A stretch of 61,628 nucleotides of DNA from positions 1-61,628 of the forward strand of contig NZ_JFHC01000053.1 of NCBI RefSeq assembly GCF_000698595.1. The letters are read 5' to 3'. The notes beneath the pieces are model-generated. The model searched no databases and was not told the origin of the DNA. It saw only the letters and a list, made by a program, of their open reading frames with translations. The position numbers were made by a program, and so were the translations under genes. Origin of the DNA: Caballeronia glathei (lineage in GTDB: Bacteria > Pseudomonadota > Gammaproteobacteria > Burkholderiales > Burkholderiaceae). The first letter of the stretch is position 1. Every line of letters begins with the position of its first letter. Shown in pieces: positions 41,611-50,089 of this stretch.

Positions 41611-44089
41611 CGCCCGGTCCTCCTATCAGCGCCAGCTTGTTTTTCAGGAGCCCGGGTTCGAGCACCATGCGCAACTCCTGCAGCGAGCGCCGCTGGAGTT
41701 CCGCTTCCGCATTGATCTCGTCGACGAGCGCGGTCCACTTCGCCGCGCCGTCCGCCTTCACCTGCCGGAAGATGCGCATGCCGCGCTGCGCTTCCGCCTG
41801 CGCGTCCGAAAGCAGGCGCGCCTGCGTGCGGAACGAGTCCGAGATGCCGGATTCGAGCCGCTGCGAGCCGCCGATCGAGCCGTTCGCCCGGTACTGGCCC
41901 CAGAGCGCCTGCGCGTGGTTGAGCAGCTCCTGCGCGCGGGCGAGCGCCTTGTCCCTGAACGCGGCGACGTCGGGCTGCACCGCCTTGATGAACCACGTGT
42001 CGTCGCGCGCGTCGAGCGTTTCGTTGAACGACAGCAGCGCGTCCTCATAGCCTTTCGTGCCGCGCGCCTTCTGCAGATCGGCGAACTGCGCCGCCACGGC
42101 CTTCTTGTGCGTGACCTCGGCGGCGATCACATCCGACCATGCGCCCACCGGCATCTTCTGCAGGCCGTCGAGCGCCTGCGCCGTCTGGCCGTTGCGCCAC
42201 GCCTGCGCCACCGCCTCGTATTGATTCACGGCCGCAGGCGACGGCAGCTTGGTCGCGCTCATCTGGCGGAACTGCTCCTGAAACGGCGGCGTGGAGAACT
42301 TGATCGTCGCGAGCAGCGCGACGAGCGGCGCGAGGCTCGGCGCGCTCGCCTGCTTCTGCAACTCGATGTACTGGCGCAGGTCCTCGCGCACGCGATCGAG
42401 CCCGCCAAGCCGCGGATACTTTTCCGCGTATTCGGTGAGCACCGCCTGCAACGCTTCGGGATGCCCCTCGCCCAGTTCCTTGCCGATGCTCGCCTTCAGC
42501 CGGTCGATCGCGGCGAGATACACCGAATCGTCGCTTTGCAGCTTGCGCAGATGGCTGAGCGCCGCGGAATACGGCTCGCGGAACTCCGGCACATACGACG
42601 AGATGCGGTCGAGCGCGCGCTGGTGGCCGGTGGCGTCGTCGTCCCAGTGCCGCAGGATTTCGCCGACGCGGTCCTCGTCCGCATAAATGCGGATCGGCGC
42701 ATCCGGGCCGCCCCGGCCGAGCACGAAGCTTTCGAGCTTGCCGATCCATTCGAGCTCGTCCACGAGCGGGCGCACGTCCGCATTGTTCGCGCCGAGCCGC
42801 TTCATTTCCGCGATCACCGCGCTCGCCCTGTCGAACTGGCCGCGCTTGAGCGCCGCGAGCCACTCGGGCACCTTCGCCTTGAGGAGCGCCTCGGTGCCGA
42901 GCGCGCTGAACTGCCCGTCGTCGGGATGGCGGCTCAGGTAGTCGCTCGCGACGCCCGCCGCCTGTGCATACTCGCCGCTCGCGATGAGGCCCTTCATGCG
43001 GCGCTCGGACGAGCCGTGGAAATAGAGCGCCGATGCGATCGCGACGATCGCGGCGAGCACCCCGACGCCCACGGTCAGCACCCGCTTCCTGCTCGTGCGC
43101 TCGCCGCCCGAAAAGGCGGTTCTCAACTCGGAGAACATCATCGAGAACTTGCTGCGCTTGCGCCGCTTCTCCGGGTCCTTGCGGGTGTCGTCGGCCTCGG
43201 GCAGCGCTTCCTTGTTGACTTCGTCCTCGCGCAGTTGCGCCTGATCGACGCAGAAGATATCGAGAAACGAATGCGCCGAGCCGACGAACGTGGTCTTGTC
43301 GGCGTCAGCTTCAGCGGCTGCCTCGTTTGCCGCGTCGGCCACCGCGACCTGCGTGAGCGTCGAGTCGCCTTCTTCCTTGTGCACGCTCACGCGGTACACG
43401 AAGTGCGTGCCGCCGAACGCGAGCACGTCGCCGTCCGCAAGCGGATGAGCCGACGCGTCGAGCCGCTGGCCGTTGACGAAGGTGCCGTTGGTGCTGCCGA
43501 GATCCTCGACGTACGGCGCCCCGCCCTTCAGAAAGAGATGCGCATGGCGGCGCGAGACGTAGTTGACCTGATGCGGATACTGCTCGCGATAGCGCGCGAA
43601 CAGGGCATCGGCCTTGCTCACGAGAAACGGGAACTGCGCGACGTCGATAGGCTGGAGGCCGAGGTCGGTGCGCTTGGGCGCAAGCGTCACGCTGGCCGGA
43701 CGCACCGCGCTCGCACGCGCATGCACGCGCGGCACGAACTGCACGCGATACGACAGCTTGCTGCCGAAGCAGATCTCGTCGCCGTGCCGCAGGCGTGCGG
43801 GCTTTTGCCGGACCTCCGCGCCGTTGACGGCCGTGCCGTTCTTGCTGTCGAGATCGGCGACATACACCCCGCCGTGCTCGATGAAGATGCGGGCATGCCG
43901 GCGCGAAAGCTGCGCGACCGCCTCGGGCGCGCACGACGCGAACGGCGCTTCGGTGCGGCCGATCGCAAACAGGTTCTCGTCGATGCGGATCTCGGCCAGC
44001 TCCGGATGGGATACGGGCTTGAGGACGACATCGAACGCCTCATCCACGCTCGCCTGCACCTCTGCTATCGGAGCTTCGCCAGGAGCCAT
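41588..44089 (-). CDS. Transmembrane protein with two N-terminal FHA domains
   Basis: From the ATG at 44089 the product has 833 residues. FHA domain 1 (about 20-115) shows GR44, SRRH 62-65 and N84G; FHA domain 2 (about 150-235) has SRRH 179-182 and STNG. Both keep the phosphothreonine-binding residues. A charged linker, one membrane helix (about 340-360: VGVGVLAAIVAIASALYF) and a long helical, TPR-like periplasmic part follow. It should read Thr phosphorylation by the kinase nearby and pass it across the membrane to the exporter. An upstream GTG at 44218 would add 43 residues without family support. It overlaps the HlyD start by 23 bp. Confidence 0.87.
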   Translation of the reverse strand: MAPGEAPIAEVQASVDEAFDVVLKPVSHPELAEIRIDENLFAIGRTEAPFASCAPEAVAQLSRRHARIFIEHGGVYVADLDSKNGTAVNGAEVRQKPARLRHGDEICFGSKLSYRVQFVPRVHARASAVRPASVTLAPKRTDLGLQPIDVAQFPFLVSKADALFARYREQYPHQVNYVSRRHAHLFLKGGAPYVEDLGSTNGTFVNGQRLDASAHPLADGDVLAFGGTHFVYRVSVHKEEGDSTLTQVAVADAANEAAAEADADKTTFVGSAHSFLDIFCVDQAQLREDEVNKEALPEADDTRKDPEKRRKRSKFSMMFSELRTAFSGGERTSRKRVLTVGVGVLAAIVAIASALYFHGSSERRMKGLIASGEYAQAAGVASDYLSRHPDDGQFSALGTEALLKAKVPEWLAALKRGQFDRASAVIAEMKRLGANNADVRPLVDELEWIGKLESFVLGRGGPDAPIRIYADEDRVGEILRHWDDDATGHQRALDRISSYVPEFREPYSAALSHLRKLQSDDSVYLAAIDRLKASIGKELGEGHPEALQAVLTEYAEKYPRLGGLDRVREDLRQYIELQKQASAPSLAPLVALLATIKFSTPPFQEQFRQMSATKLPSPAAVNQYEAVAQAWRNGQTAQALDGLQKMPVGAWSDVIAAEVTHKKAVAAQFADLQKARGTKGYEDALLSFNETLDARDDTWFIKAVQPDVAAFRDKALARAQELLNHAQALWGQYRANGSIGGSQRLESGISDSFRTQARLLSDAQAEAQRGMRIFRQVKADGAAKWTALVDEINAEAELQRRSLQELRMVLEPGLLKNKLALIGGPGGEERRAP

Positions 44090-44390
44090 GTCCACGTCAC
44101 GAGGAGCGTCCAGCCGCTGGCGCAAGCGCGTCAGGGCAACGCCCGCAAATGTCCGGGCGAATAGACTTTGTTGGACTGAACCGCCCTTCGGGCGGCGACA
44201 GTAGAAAGTGTAAGTCACGCATTGCCGTAGTCAATCGCCGGGCACTGGTGCGACACGCCATATCCGAGCCGCATGGCCGTTCGTTTCGCATTCATTTTCG
44301 GATTCCTGACAGGGTGCCGCTCGCGCCCCGAACAGTTCGATAGTTTAGACATTTCGGATGCCTGCCTTCGATGTCTGCCTTCGACGTCTC
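44090..44390. other. Gap between TolC-like and FHA genes
   Basis: About 300 bp. It contains a tight hairpin CCGCCC-TTC-GGGCGG at 44181-44195 and AT-richer sequence near 44270-44390, possibly a promoter for the FHA-HlyD-exporter operon. Nothing definite was found. Confidence 0.35.
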
Positions 44391-45809
44391 TTACTTCAGC
44401 GTTTCCTTACTTGCGTTCTGCACATCGACGGTCGGCCATCCGCCGCCGAGCGCCTTGTAGAGCGTGACGGTGTCCGAGAGGATCTGCTGGTGATTCGCCA
44501 GCAGCGCGAGTTGCGCGGCGAGCAGCGTGCGTTCCGTCTCGAACACCTGCAGTTGCGAGATCACGCCCTCCTTCAACTGCGCATCGATCTGCGCGGCCAC
44601 CACGCTCAGCTGCTCGACTTCCTGCTGAAGCTCCACGCGCTGCCTGGTGTGCGAGTCGAGATTGACGAGCGCGTTCTCCACTTCCTCGAACGCGGCCATG
44701 ACCGTGCTCCGGTACTGCTGTTCGGCGACCGTCGTCTGCGCCTCGGTGGTCTTCACGCGCGCCCTCACGCTCGGGTCGAGAACCGGGATGTTGATGCTCG
44801 GCAGAAAGCTGAACGTGAAGGTCTTCAGCAAGTCGGTGAGCGCGAAGCTCGCGCTGCCGGCGCGGCCCGTCAGGCTGATGGTGGGCAGTTGCGCGAGCTT
44901 CGCCTGCCCGACGAGGTTGTACGTTTCGAGCACGCGGTATTCGGCGGCGATCAGGTCGGGCCGGCGCGCGAGCAGTTGCGAGGGCAGGCCCGCGGGCACC
45001 GGCGGAATGTGCACGCGATTCTGCAGACGGCCGTCGGGCACCTTGAACTCGCCGGCCGGCACGCCGATCAGCGTGGCGAGCGCGTTGTCCGCGAGATCGC
45101 GCGCGCGGCGCAGCTCCAGCAGTTCGCGCGTCAGCCGGTTGATCTCCGCGCGCTGCGTGAGCACCTGCGTCTTCGGCACGAGGCCGTTCTTCTGCATGCC
45201 CTCGAAGATCGTCAGGATCTGCTGGTTGGTCGTGATCGTCGTCTTCTGCTGATTGATCTGGTCGTCGAACTGGAGAATCTGGAAATAGGTCGTCGATACA
45301 TCGGAGACGAGCTTCAGGTAGCCCGCGCGCCAGTCGGCCTCGGTCGCGCGGAACTCGGCCTTCTGCGCCTGCACGCCCTTCTCCACCGCGCCCCAGATAT
45401 CGATGTCCCAGTTGACCTGCGTGCCCAGGTTGTACTGCTTGACGAAGTTCTGCCCGGTCGTCTTCTCGAAACTCGCGCCGGCGCCGATGTCCATCGTCGG
45501 CAGCGCGGCCGCCCGCGCCTCGCCGATCTGCGCGCCCGCCACGCCGATGCGCGCGGCGAGCACCTTGATGTCGAAATTGCCCTCGATCGCCTTGTTCACG
45601 AGCGAGTCGAGATACGGGTCCTTGAACTGCTTCCACCAGTCGGGCTGGATTGCATCGGTGGCCGCGAACGTCGGCGCCGAAGGCTTGGTGAACGCGGTCT
45701 TCTCCGGCGTGTCGGGGCGCTTGTAGGTGGGGATATTCAGATCGAGGCAGGCGCTGAGCAGCGTCGTGCACACCCCGCCGACGATCGCGAGCCGGATGGC
45801 GCAGGCCAT
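44391..45809 (-). CDS. TolC/NodT-family outer-membrane efflux lipoprotein
   Basis: The 472-residue protein starts with a lipoprotein signal (MACAIRLAIVGGVCTTLLSAC, lipobox LLSAC). Two outer-membrane efflux domains follow: WWKQFKDPYLDSLVNKAIEGNFDIKVLAARI, RARDLADNALATLIGVPAGEF, LARRPDLIAAEYRVL and AFEEVENALVNLDSHTRQ. These fit NodT-type channel subunits. In this context it is the likely exit duct of the C39 exporter and HlyD adaptor. The start is uncertain: ATGs at 45890 and further upstream are in frame but would lengthen the signal unusually. The frame stays open to 46184 without typical protein features. Confidence 0.87.
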   Translation of the reverse strand: MACAIRLAIVGGVCTTLLSACLDLNIPTYKRPDTPEKTAFTKPSAPTFAATDAIQPDWWKQFKDPYLDSLVNKAIEGNFDIKVLAARIGVAGAQIGEARAAALPTMDIGAGASFEKTTGQNFVKQYNLGTQVNWDIDIWGAVEKGVQAQKAEFRATEADWRAGYLKLVSDVSTTYFQILQFDDQINQQKTTITTNQQILTIFEGMQKNGLVPKTQVLTQRAEINRLTRELLELRRARDLADNALATLIGVPAGEFKVPDGRLQNRVHIPPVPAGLPSQLLARRPDLIAAEYRVLETYNLVGQAKLAQLPTISLTGRAGSASFALTDLLKTFTFSFLPSINIPVLDPSVRARVKTTEAQTTVAEQQYRSTVMAAFEEVENALVNLDSHTRQRVELQQEVEQLSVVAAQIDAQLKEGVISQLQVFETERTLLAAQLALLANHQQILSDTVTLYKALGGGWPTVDVQNASKETLK

Positions 45810-46144
45810 CGCATGCCTGCGCGCGGTGCGTTGCGGCGCCGCTGCGCTCGTGCGGGCCACGCCGACCGCGACCGGCGGCCTACCACGCATGCCACGCTTG
45901 ACTGCTACGCGCAACGAGGGCAACAGGGCTGGCACGATCTCACTCCGGTGAATGCGGACCGAACGCGACGCGGCGGGACGATCACCCTCAAGTAGAGCAC
46001 ACGGCGGGCCGCTGCTCCATACAGGTTCGTCACTAGTCGATGCGTCGTGCTGCGGGCCGGTGCGTTGTCTGGGTGTCGGGCTGAAAGGGGACGCGAGGGC
46101 CGGCGCGCCGCTTCGCTCGCGTGGGCGAAGTCCGGCGCGCGATC
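45810..46144. other. Gap between leader-peptide gene 2 and the TolC-like gene
   Basis: About 335 bp, GC-rich, with chance open frames on both strands. It should contain the promoter of the TolC-like gene. No sigma-54 element with correct spacing was found here. Confidence 0.35.
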
Positions 46145-46177
46145 GCGGCGGCACAGGCCACCGGCCCGCGCCGCCGC
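46145..46177 (-). terminator. Hairpin after leader-peptide gene 2
   Basis: Arms GCGGCGGC (46145-46152) and GCCGCCGC (46170-46177) enclose an inner GGCC-ACC-GGCC stem. It starts about 12 nt after the stop, the same distance as the hairpin behind leader-peptide gene 1. No U-tract. Confidence 0.5.
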
Positions 46178-46188
46178 TCATCACGGAA

Positions 46189-46473
46189 TCACCCCGGAAT
46201 CGCGACGATCGTGTTCGTGTTCGAGTTCGCCGCCAGCTGGACCGGGTTGACGTTCGACTGGAAGCGCCCGGCGCTGCCCACGCTGTTCTGGTTGAACACG
46301 TTCTGCGTCTGGCCGATGAATTGCGGCGCGCTCAGCGACAGGTTGAACGTCGACAGGTTGTACTGCGACAGGTCGAGCCCCGGCAGCAGCGCGACGCCGC
46401 CACGCACTGCGGACATCGCGGCACGGTCGAGTTGTTCGGTCACGGGGAGGTCTTGGATCGTCAGCGAGTTCAT
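46189..46473 (-). CDS. Double-glycine leader peptide precursor 2 (94 aa)
   Basis: The 26-residue leader MNSLTIQDLPVTEQLDRAAM-SAVRGG has Leu at -12, Met at -7, Val at -4 and Gly-Gly at -2/-1, matching precursors 1 and 3 position by position. The 68-residue core (VALLPGLDLSQYNLSTFNLS onward) is Asn/Gln/Ser-rich and Cys-free. Its end (FQSNVNPVQLAANSNTN, then VAIPG) resembles that of precursor 1, so the two cores look homologous. AGGAG lies 7 nt before the ATG at 46473, which is preferred to upstream in-frame starts. A sigma-54 promoter stands about 70 nt upstream. It is probably exported by the C39 system; function is unknown. Confidence 0.75.
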   Translation of the reverse strand: MNSLTIQDLPVTEQLDRAAMSAVRGGVALLPGLDLSQYNLSTFNLSLSAPQFIGQTQNVFNQNSVGSAGRFQSNVNPVQLAANSNTNTIVAIPG

Positions 46474-46542
46474 GTCGGTTCTCCTGGGGGTCATTGAGCG
46501 TCGGGGCTGGTTCGGCATCGTTGTCTGCTCGCAGGGAACAAA

Positions 46543-46558
46543 TGCATAGGCCGTGCCA
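46543..46558 (-). promoter_or_regulatory. Sigma-54 promoter of leader-peptide gene 2
   Basis: Minus strand TGGCACGGCCTATGCA: consensus -24 TGGCACG, exact 10-bp spacing between GG and GC, and ATGCA at -12. It differs from the gene 3 promoter at only one position. Confidence 0.82.
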
Positions 46559-46748
46559 AAGACACCCAGGAAGACTGAATTATTTTTCAATCCGTTGAAA
46601 ATGAAGGGGTTTCAGGAAGACTGCCGCGCGGCGGGCGCGGCCGGCGAACCACCCGCCGCCGATCACATGGCGCTTGCGAACCAACAGTTCGCATGCCGGA
46701 CTGTCGGTTCTTCGGCAACACACGCGTTGGGCCCCGGGCCAGGCGCCG

Positions 46749-47174
46749 CTACTTCACGATGATCGTGATCTTCTTCGAATAGACCGGCGGATTGTGCGGG
46801 ATGTGCTTGTCGTCGCCCATCAGGAGCTGCAGCGTGTGCTTGCCGGGCGGCAGTTCGAGCAGCGTCTCGGTTTCGCCCGCGCCGTAATGCAGATGGTTCC
46901 TGTCCGACGGAATCTCCTCGTTCATCGGCGGCAGGTCGACGTCGATCAGCAGATGATGGTGGCCCGTGTTCGCATACTTGACGCCGCGCGGCGCGACGCC
47001 CATGTAGCGCAGCCCGAACCACACCTTGAACGGCTTGCCGGCGGGCACGACCTGGCCATCGTTCGGATAGCCGATGTACGCATACGCGTTGGGCGGGGCC
47101 GGCGTGGGTCCGGCGAAGGCGGCGCCGGCAGCCAGCGAGGCCGCGAGCGCGGCGGCGGCGAATAGCTTGTTCAT
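46749..47174 (-). CDS. DUF4399-family secreted protein, copy A
   Basis: The 141-residue protein has a signal peptide (MNKLFAAAALAASLAAGAAFA) and one DUF4399 domain with the His-rich stretch GHHHLLIDVDLPP, SDRNHLHYGAGETE, LPPGKHTLQLLMGD and the end NPPVYSKKITIIVK. The many conserved His suggest metal or copper binding in the periplasm, but no activity is known to me. It is 46 bp downstream of a paralogue on the same strand, and the pair is enclosed by the peptide-secretion genes. GGAG lies about 10 nt before the ATG. Confidence 0.85.
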   Translation of the reverse strand: MNKLFAAAALAASLAAGAAFAGPTPAPPNAYAYIGYPNDGQVVPAGKPFKVWFGLRYMGVAPRGVKYANTGHHHLLIDVDLPPMNEEIPSDRNHLHYGAGETETLLELPPGKHTLQLLMGDDKHIPHNPPVYSKKITIIVK

Positions 47175-47220
47175 GGCGTGTGCTCTCCGCTTGTGCGGCG
47201 TCCAGTGGGCGGCGCCGGTG

Positions 47221-47658
47221 TCATCGCACGATGATCGTGATCTTCTTCGAATACACGGGGGGATCGTGCGGCACATGGTTCAGGTCGCCCATGAGCAGTT
47301 GCAGCGTGTGTTTTCCGGGCGGCAGTTCGATGCGCGCGTCGGTTTCGCCCGCGCCGTAATGGAGGTGGTTGCGATCCGACGGTATTTCCTGGTCGAGCGG
47401 CGGCAGATCGACGTCGATCAGCAGGTGATGATGGCCGACGTTCGGCAGGTCGACACCCTTCGGACACACGCCCATGTTGCGCAGTCCCATGCGCACCCAG
47501 AGCTTGCCGCCGGTGATCACGGCGCCGTCGGGCGGCCAGATGATGTAGGCCTCGGCGTTGGGCGGCGAAGGCGTGCGCGCCGGCGCCGCGGGGAACGACG
47601 AATCGGCAGCCAGCGCTGCGAGCGAAGCCATCGCGCCAAGTATTGTTCTTCTTAGCAT
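47221..47658 (-). CDS. DUF4399-family secreted protein, copy B
   Basis: The 145-residue paralogue of copy A shares GHHHLLIDVDLPPLDQEIPS, NHLHYGAGETD, ELPPGKHTLQLLMGD and YSKKITIIVR. It has a signal sequence (MLRRTILGAMASLAALAADS) and differs mainly in its N-terminal third (IIWPPDGAVITGGKLWVRMG) and one extra Cys (GVCPKGV). GGGAGG lies 11 nt before the ATG at 47658; the frame extends upstream but without a better start. The tandem arrangement points to recent duplication with divergence. Confidence 0.84.
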   Translation of the reverse strand: MLRRTILGAMASLAALAADSSFPAAPARTPSPPNAEAYIIWPPDGAVITGGKLWVRMGLRNMGVCPKGVDLPNVGHHHLLIDVDLPPLDQEIPSDRNHLHYGAGETDARIELPPGKHTLQLLMGDLNHVPHDPPVYSKKITIIVR

Positions 47659-48092
47659 GCTACGCGAGCCTCCCGGAAGGTCGGAAAACGATGGATAGCG
47701 CATCGAGCGCTACTCGCCATGTCCTGCGATTTTCGTCTTTTAGCTTAGGTCGTAACTTCTCAAAAAGATACGTGGAAGAACGCGGGGTGCCGTGCGCGCG
47801 CGAGGCGCCATCTGCGGGTGCGCAGCACGCGCATCCGCCCGCGCCCGCGAACGCGCCCGCATCGAAAGCGGGATGCAAGGCGGCGCGATCGCGCCCCCTC
47901 GCACGCATCCCCCACACATTGGGGATTAAGCCTCGCCGCGTGCGTGCTATCGTTGTTGATGCTGCACCCCGCAACGGCACAACGCCGGATCCGCGCGGTG
48001 GCGTAGGCCACGCCGTAGCAGCCCTGGCACGCGAAGGCGACATGCGCGTTGTCGATCGACTATCTTCAATGCCGGATAGACAGGGTGTGAAT
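47659..48092. promoter_or_regulatory. Divergent region between DUF4399 pair and caspase-like gene
   Basis: 430 bp without a convincing gene. An AT-richer block at 47720-47775 probably holds the promoter of the DUF4399 pair. A CCCC-CACACATT-GGGG hairpin lies near 47911-47926. A sigma-54-like TGGCACG at 48025-48031 has a 9-bp instead of 10-bp spacing to the next GC and was not accepted. Confidence 0.35.
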
Positions 48093-50003
48093 ATGTGGCG
48101 AAAACTCTTGATCGTATGCATATTCGGGGCAATCGGGGTGGACTGCGCGCAAGCGGCGTCCGCCGCCGCGGCAGCGGCCCCAACGGTAGAGCGCACCGTC
48201 ACCGCGCCACCCGGGCCGCGGCGCATCGCACTCGTGATCGGCAACGCCGAATATGGCACTCACCCCCTCGCGAACCCGGTGCGCGACGCCCGCCAGATGA
48301 GCGCCACGCTCGCGTCGCTCGGCTTCGAGGTCACGAGCTACGCGAACGCGAGCGCGCCGCAGATGGCGCAGGCAATCGCCGACTTCAGGCGCCGGCTCGC
48401 CGCGGGCGGCGTCGGCGTCTTCTATTTCGCGGGCCACGGCCTGCAGGCGGGCGGCGACACGATGCTCGTCCCCGTCGATGCCGACAGCGGTTCGCCCGCC
48501 CGGCTCGTCACGAAGGGCGTCGCGCTGCAAAGCGTGCTCGACGCGATGTCGAAAGAACGCCCGAACCGAATCAATCTCGTCATCCTCGACACATGCCTGA
48601 ACAATCCGTTCGAGCCGGTTGCGGCGCGCGCGCCCGATCTGCCCGCGGATACGCTCGTCGCGTACGCGACCGCGCCGGGCACGCTTGCCGACGACGGCGA
48701 GCGCCAGGGCGTCTACACGGCCGCGCTCGTCACCGCGATGGCGGCAGGCCCGCGTGACGCAACGGCGATGTTCCGGTCGGTGGCGTCGGCGGTCGGGCGC
48801 GAGACGAAGCAGCGGCAGGTGCCGTGGATCGCATCGTCGCTCGCAGGCCCGTTCAGCTTCGGCGCCGTGCCGCGCGATGCGAGCGCGAAGACGCGTGTCG
48901 CCGGGATCGATGCCGCGTCGCAGACGGGCACGCTCACCCGCGGCATCCTGCCGAAGGACAGCAGCGAGCAGTACGAGCTGACCTTCTGGGATTCGATCAA
49001 GGACAGCAACTATGCGAGCGATTACGAAGCCTATCTGAAGGCCTATCCGAACGGCCGGTTCGCCGCGCTCGCCCGCGCGCGCATCGACCGGCTGCGCGCC
49101 GCCGCGCCGAAGACCGAGGCGCCTGCGGCACGCACCGCGCCCGCCGTCACCGCGCCCGCCGAAAAGGCGCGCCCGGTCCAGCAGGCGCCCACGCCTGCTC
49201 CTGCACCGGCGCCCCGGCAAACCGAAGCTGCCAAGTCCGCACCCGCCGCATCGCCTGCTCCGGCGACGGCCGCCAAAGGCGCGGCGGGCGCCGAGATCAA
49301 GGACTGCCCCAACTGCCCGATACTCATCCCGATCGCCGCCGGCACCTTCACGATGGGCAGCAACTCCGATGACCCCGCCGAGAAGCCGCCGCATCGCGTG
49401 TCGATCGGCCAGCCGTTCGCGATCGGCAAGTACGAAGTGACACTCGATCAGTGGAACGCCTGCGCGGATGGAGGCGCCTGCACGCGCATCCCGGCGGACG
49501 GCAATCCGGCGGGCAACACGCCGATGCGCAACGTCAGCTGGGACGACGCCCAGGTCTACGTGAAATGGCTGAGCAAGACCGCCGGCAAGGCGTACCGGCT
49601 GCCCTCCGAGGCCGAATGGGAATACGCGGCGCGCGGCGGCACATCGACGCCCTACTGGTGGGGCGACCAGATGCGCAAGGGCAACGCGAACTGCAAGGAA
49701 TGCGGCGACCCGTGGAAGGCCGAAGGCCCGGCCACCGTCGGCTCGTTCGCGCCGAACCCGTACGGCCTCTACGACATGAACGGCAGCGTCTGGGAATGGG
49801 TGACGGACTGCTGGCACAGCTCCTACAAGAACGCTCCCGCCGACGGCCGCGCGTGGGACGACCCGTCATGCTCGGTGCGGGTGATCCGCGGCGGATCATG
49901 GCGTGACGGCGGCGCCTACATGCAGTCCGCGACCCGCTTCAAGTACAGCGCGAGCGTGCGGCAGTCGCAGAACGGCTTTCGCGTGGCCCGCGACATGCCA
50001 TAG
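48093..50003 (+). CDS. Secreted caspase-like (peptidase C14) protein with C-terminal SUMF1/FGE-type domain
   Basis: The 636-residue protein has a signal peptide (MWRKLLIVCIFGAIGVDCAQA). A caspase-like domain (about 42-280) carries RIALVIGNAEYGTHPLANPVRDA and the His115/Cys168 dyad (FYFAGHGLQ; LVILDTCLNN). A stretch with SIKDSNYASDYEAYLKAYPNGRF (about 305-330), an Ala/Pro-rich linker (about 345-420) and a formylglycine-generating-type domain (about 425-636: GTFTMGSNSDDPAEKPPHRV, YEVTLDQWNAC, YRLPSEAEWEYAARGG, NGSVWEWVTDCW, NGFRVARD) follow. It may process or modify exported peptides in the periplasm; this is inference. The catalytic residues of the protease look intact. AGGG precedes the ATG at 48093. 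Confidence 0.85.
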   Translation: MWRKLLIVCIFGAIGVDCAQAASAAAAAAPTVERTVTAPPGPRRIALVIGNAEYGTHPLANPVRDARQMSATLASLGFEVTSYANASAPQMAQAIADFRRRLAAGGVGVFYFAGHGLQAGGDTMLVPVDADSGSPARLVTKGVALQSVLDAMSKERPNRINLVILDTCLNNPFEPVAARAPDLPADTLVAYATAPGTLADDGERQGVYTAALVTAMAAGPRDATAMFRSVASAVGRETKQRQVPWIASSLAGPFSFGAVPRDASAKTRVAGIDAASQTGTLTRGILPKDSSEQYELTFWDSIKDSNYASDYEAYLKAYPNGRFAALARARIDRLRAAAPKTEAPAARTAPAVTAPAEKARPVQQAPTPAPAPAPRQTEAAKSAPAASPAPATAAKGAAGAEIKDCPNCPILIPIAAGTFTMGSNSDDPAEKPPHRVSIGQPFAIGKYEVTLDQWNACADGGACTRIPADGNPAGNTPMRNVSWDDAQVYVKWLSKTAGKAYRLPSEAEWEYAARGGTSTPYWWGDQMRKGNANCKECGDPWKAEGPATVGSFAPNPYGLYDMNGSVWEWVTDCWHSSYKNAPADGRAWDDPSCSVRVIRGGSWRDGGAYMQSATRFKYSASVRQSQNGFRVARDMP

Positions 50004-50020
50004 CGGCGGCATCCGGCAGC

Positions 50021-50044
50021 CCGCGCGAGCCCACGCTCGCGCGG
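50021..50044. terminator. Bidirectional hairpin between caspase-like and kinase genes
   Basis: A perfect 10-bp stem (CCGCGCGAGC with GCTCGCGCGG) and a CCAC loop lie between the two convergent stop codons. No T-tract on either side. Confidence 0.5.
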
Positions 50045-50089
50045 CGGGCATTCGCGCGGGCCGCCGCAGGGCGTTCGCGCGGCGATCCG

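Noticed and set aside
34218..44089. Type VI secretion locus (because of PP2C, kinase and FHA proteins)
   Set aside because: No Tss sheath, baseplate, Hcp, VgrG or ClpV genes are present; transport genes are C39-ABC, HlyD and TolC.
48025..48040. Sigma-54 promoter for the caspase-like gene (TGGCACGCGAAGGCGA)
   Set aside because: GC follows GG after 9 rather than 10 bases, which sigma-54 promoters rarely tolerate.
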